The notes under the pieces were generated by a model. The model had not been told where the DNA came from. It did not search any database and saw nothing but the letters and a program-made list of their open reading frames with translations. From assembly GCF_002104995.1 (NCBI RefSeq), contig NW_024468330.1, positions 1 through 39,156 of the forward strand: a DNA stretch of 39,156 bases. The letters are read 5' to 3'. The translations under genes were made by a program, and so were the position numbers. Positions 39,153 through 39,156 of the stretch are shown here, one piece after another (the first letter of the stretch is position 1; each line of letters starts with the position of its first letter). Source of the stretch: Linderina pennispora (Eukaryota; Kickxellomycota; Kickxellomycetes; Kickxellales; Kickxellaceae).

Positions 39153-39156
39153 TTTG

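Overview
The window is nuclear DNA of a fungus. Genes are densely packed on both strands, introns are few and short (GT-AG), and the proteins are eukaryotic housekeeping types: proteasome ATPase, Prp31, RAD50, AP-1 mu, deoxyhypusine hydroxylase, Dnmt2, ribosomal eS28. A divergent F-box/LRR-like gene, a DNRLRE-type secreted protein and a Fanzor relic suggest an early-diverging lineage, probably Kickxellomycotina (Coemansia/Linderina-like). That placement rests on recalled family resemblance, not on a search.

Layout. 1-2.3 kb: a VMA12-like V-ATPase assembly factor, then a decayed Fanzor-type element (minus strand). 2.9-4.7 kb: aldo/keto reductase and ribosomal protein eS28 (minus). 4.7-8.4 kb: a gene-poor stretch with a roughly 452-bp inverted-repeat (MITE-like) element and faint coding remnants. 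8.4-12.4 kb: a long mitochondrial PPR-like gene (minus), head to head with a small Gag1-like clamp protein, followed by Dnmt2. 14.6-20.3 kb: DOHH and RAD50 (minus). 20.5-24.2 kb: NOPCHAP1-like, an SDR and RPT3 (plus). 24.2-25.7 kb: PRP31 (minus). 26.5-29.3 kb: F-box-like gene and a secreted DNRLRE protein (plus). 29.7-35.2 kb: SFI1-like (minus), AP-1 mu (plus), monoacylglycerol lipase (minus). 36.5-39.2 kb: a Q-rich LIM-domain-binding (LDB/SEUSS-like) gene and an alpha/beta hydrolase, both heavily frame-broken.

The genes do not form one pathway; this is an ordinary housekeeping neighbourhood with a small amount of transposon debris. Two architectural themes stand out. Convergent neighbours end only about 30-40 bp apart, in two cases with back-to-back AATAAA signals. 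Several genes are divergently paired over short shared promoters.

The main caution is that the reading frame of four otherwise conserved genes (AKR, PPR, RAD50, F-box) breaks nine times, always in the +1 sense and mostly at short homopolymers. The two genes at the right end break in both directions. At two RAD50 sites the conserved protein is contiguous across the break, so an intron cannot explain them. I read most of these as residual base-insertion errors, or less likely gene decay. The few visible short GT-AG segments that would also restore frame are recorded. I found no convincing complete new system; the most interesting items are the Fanzor relic, the inverted-repeat element, the Dnmt2 lacking the CFT cysteine, and the ATG-only first exon of eS28.
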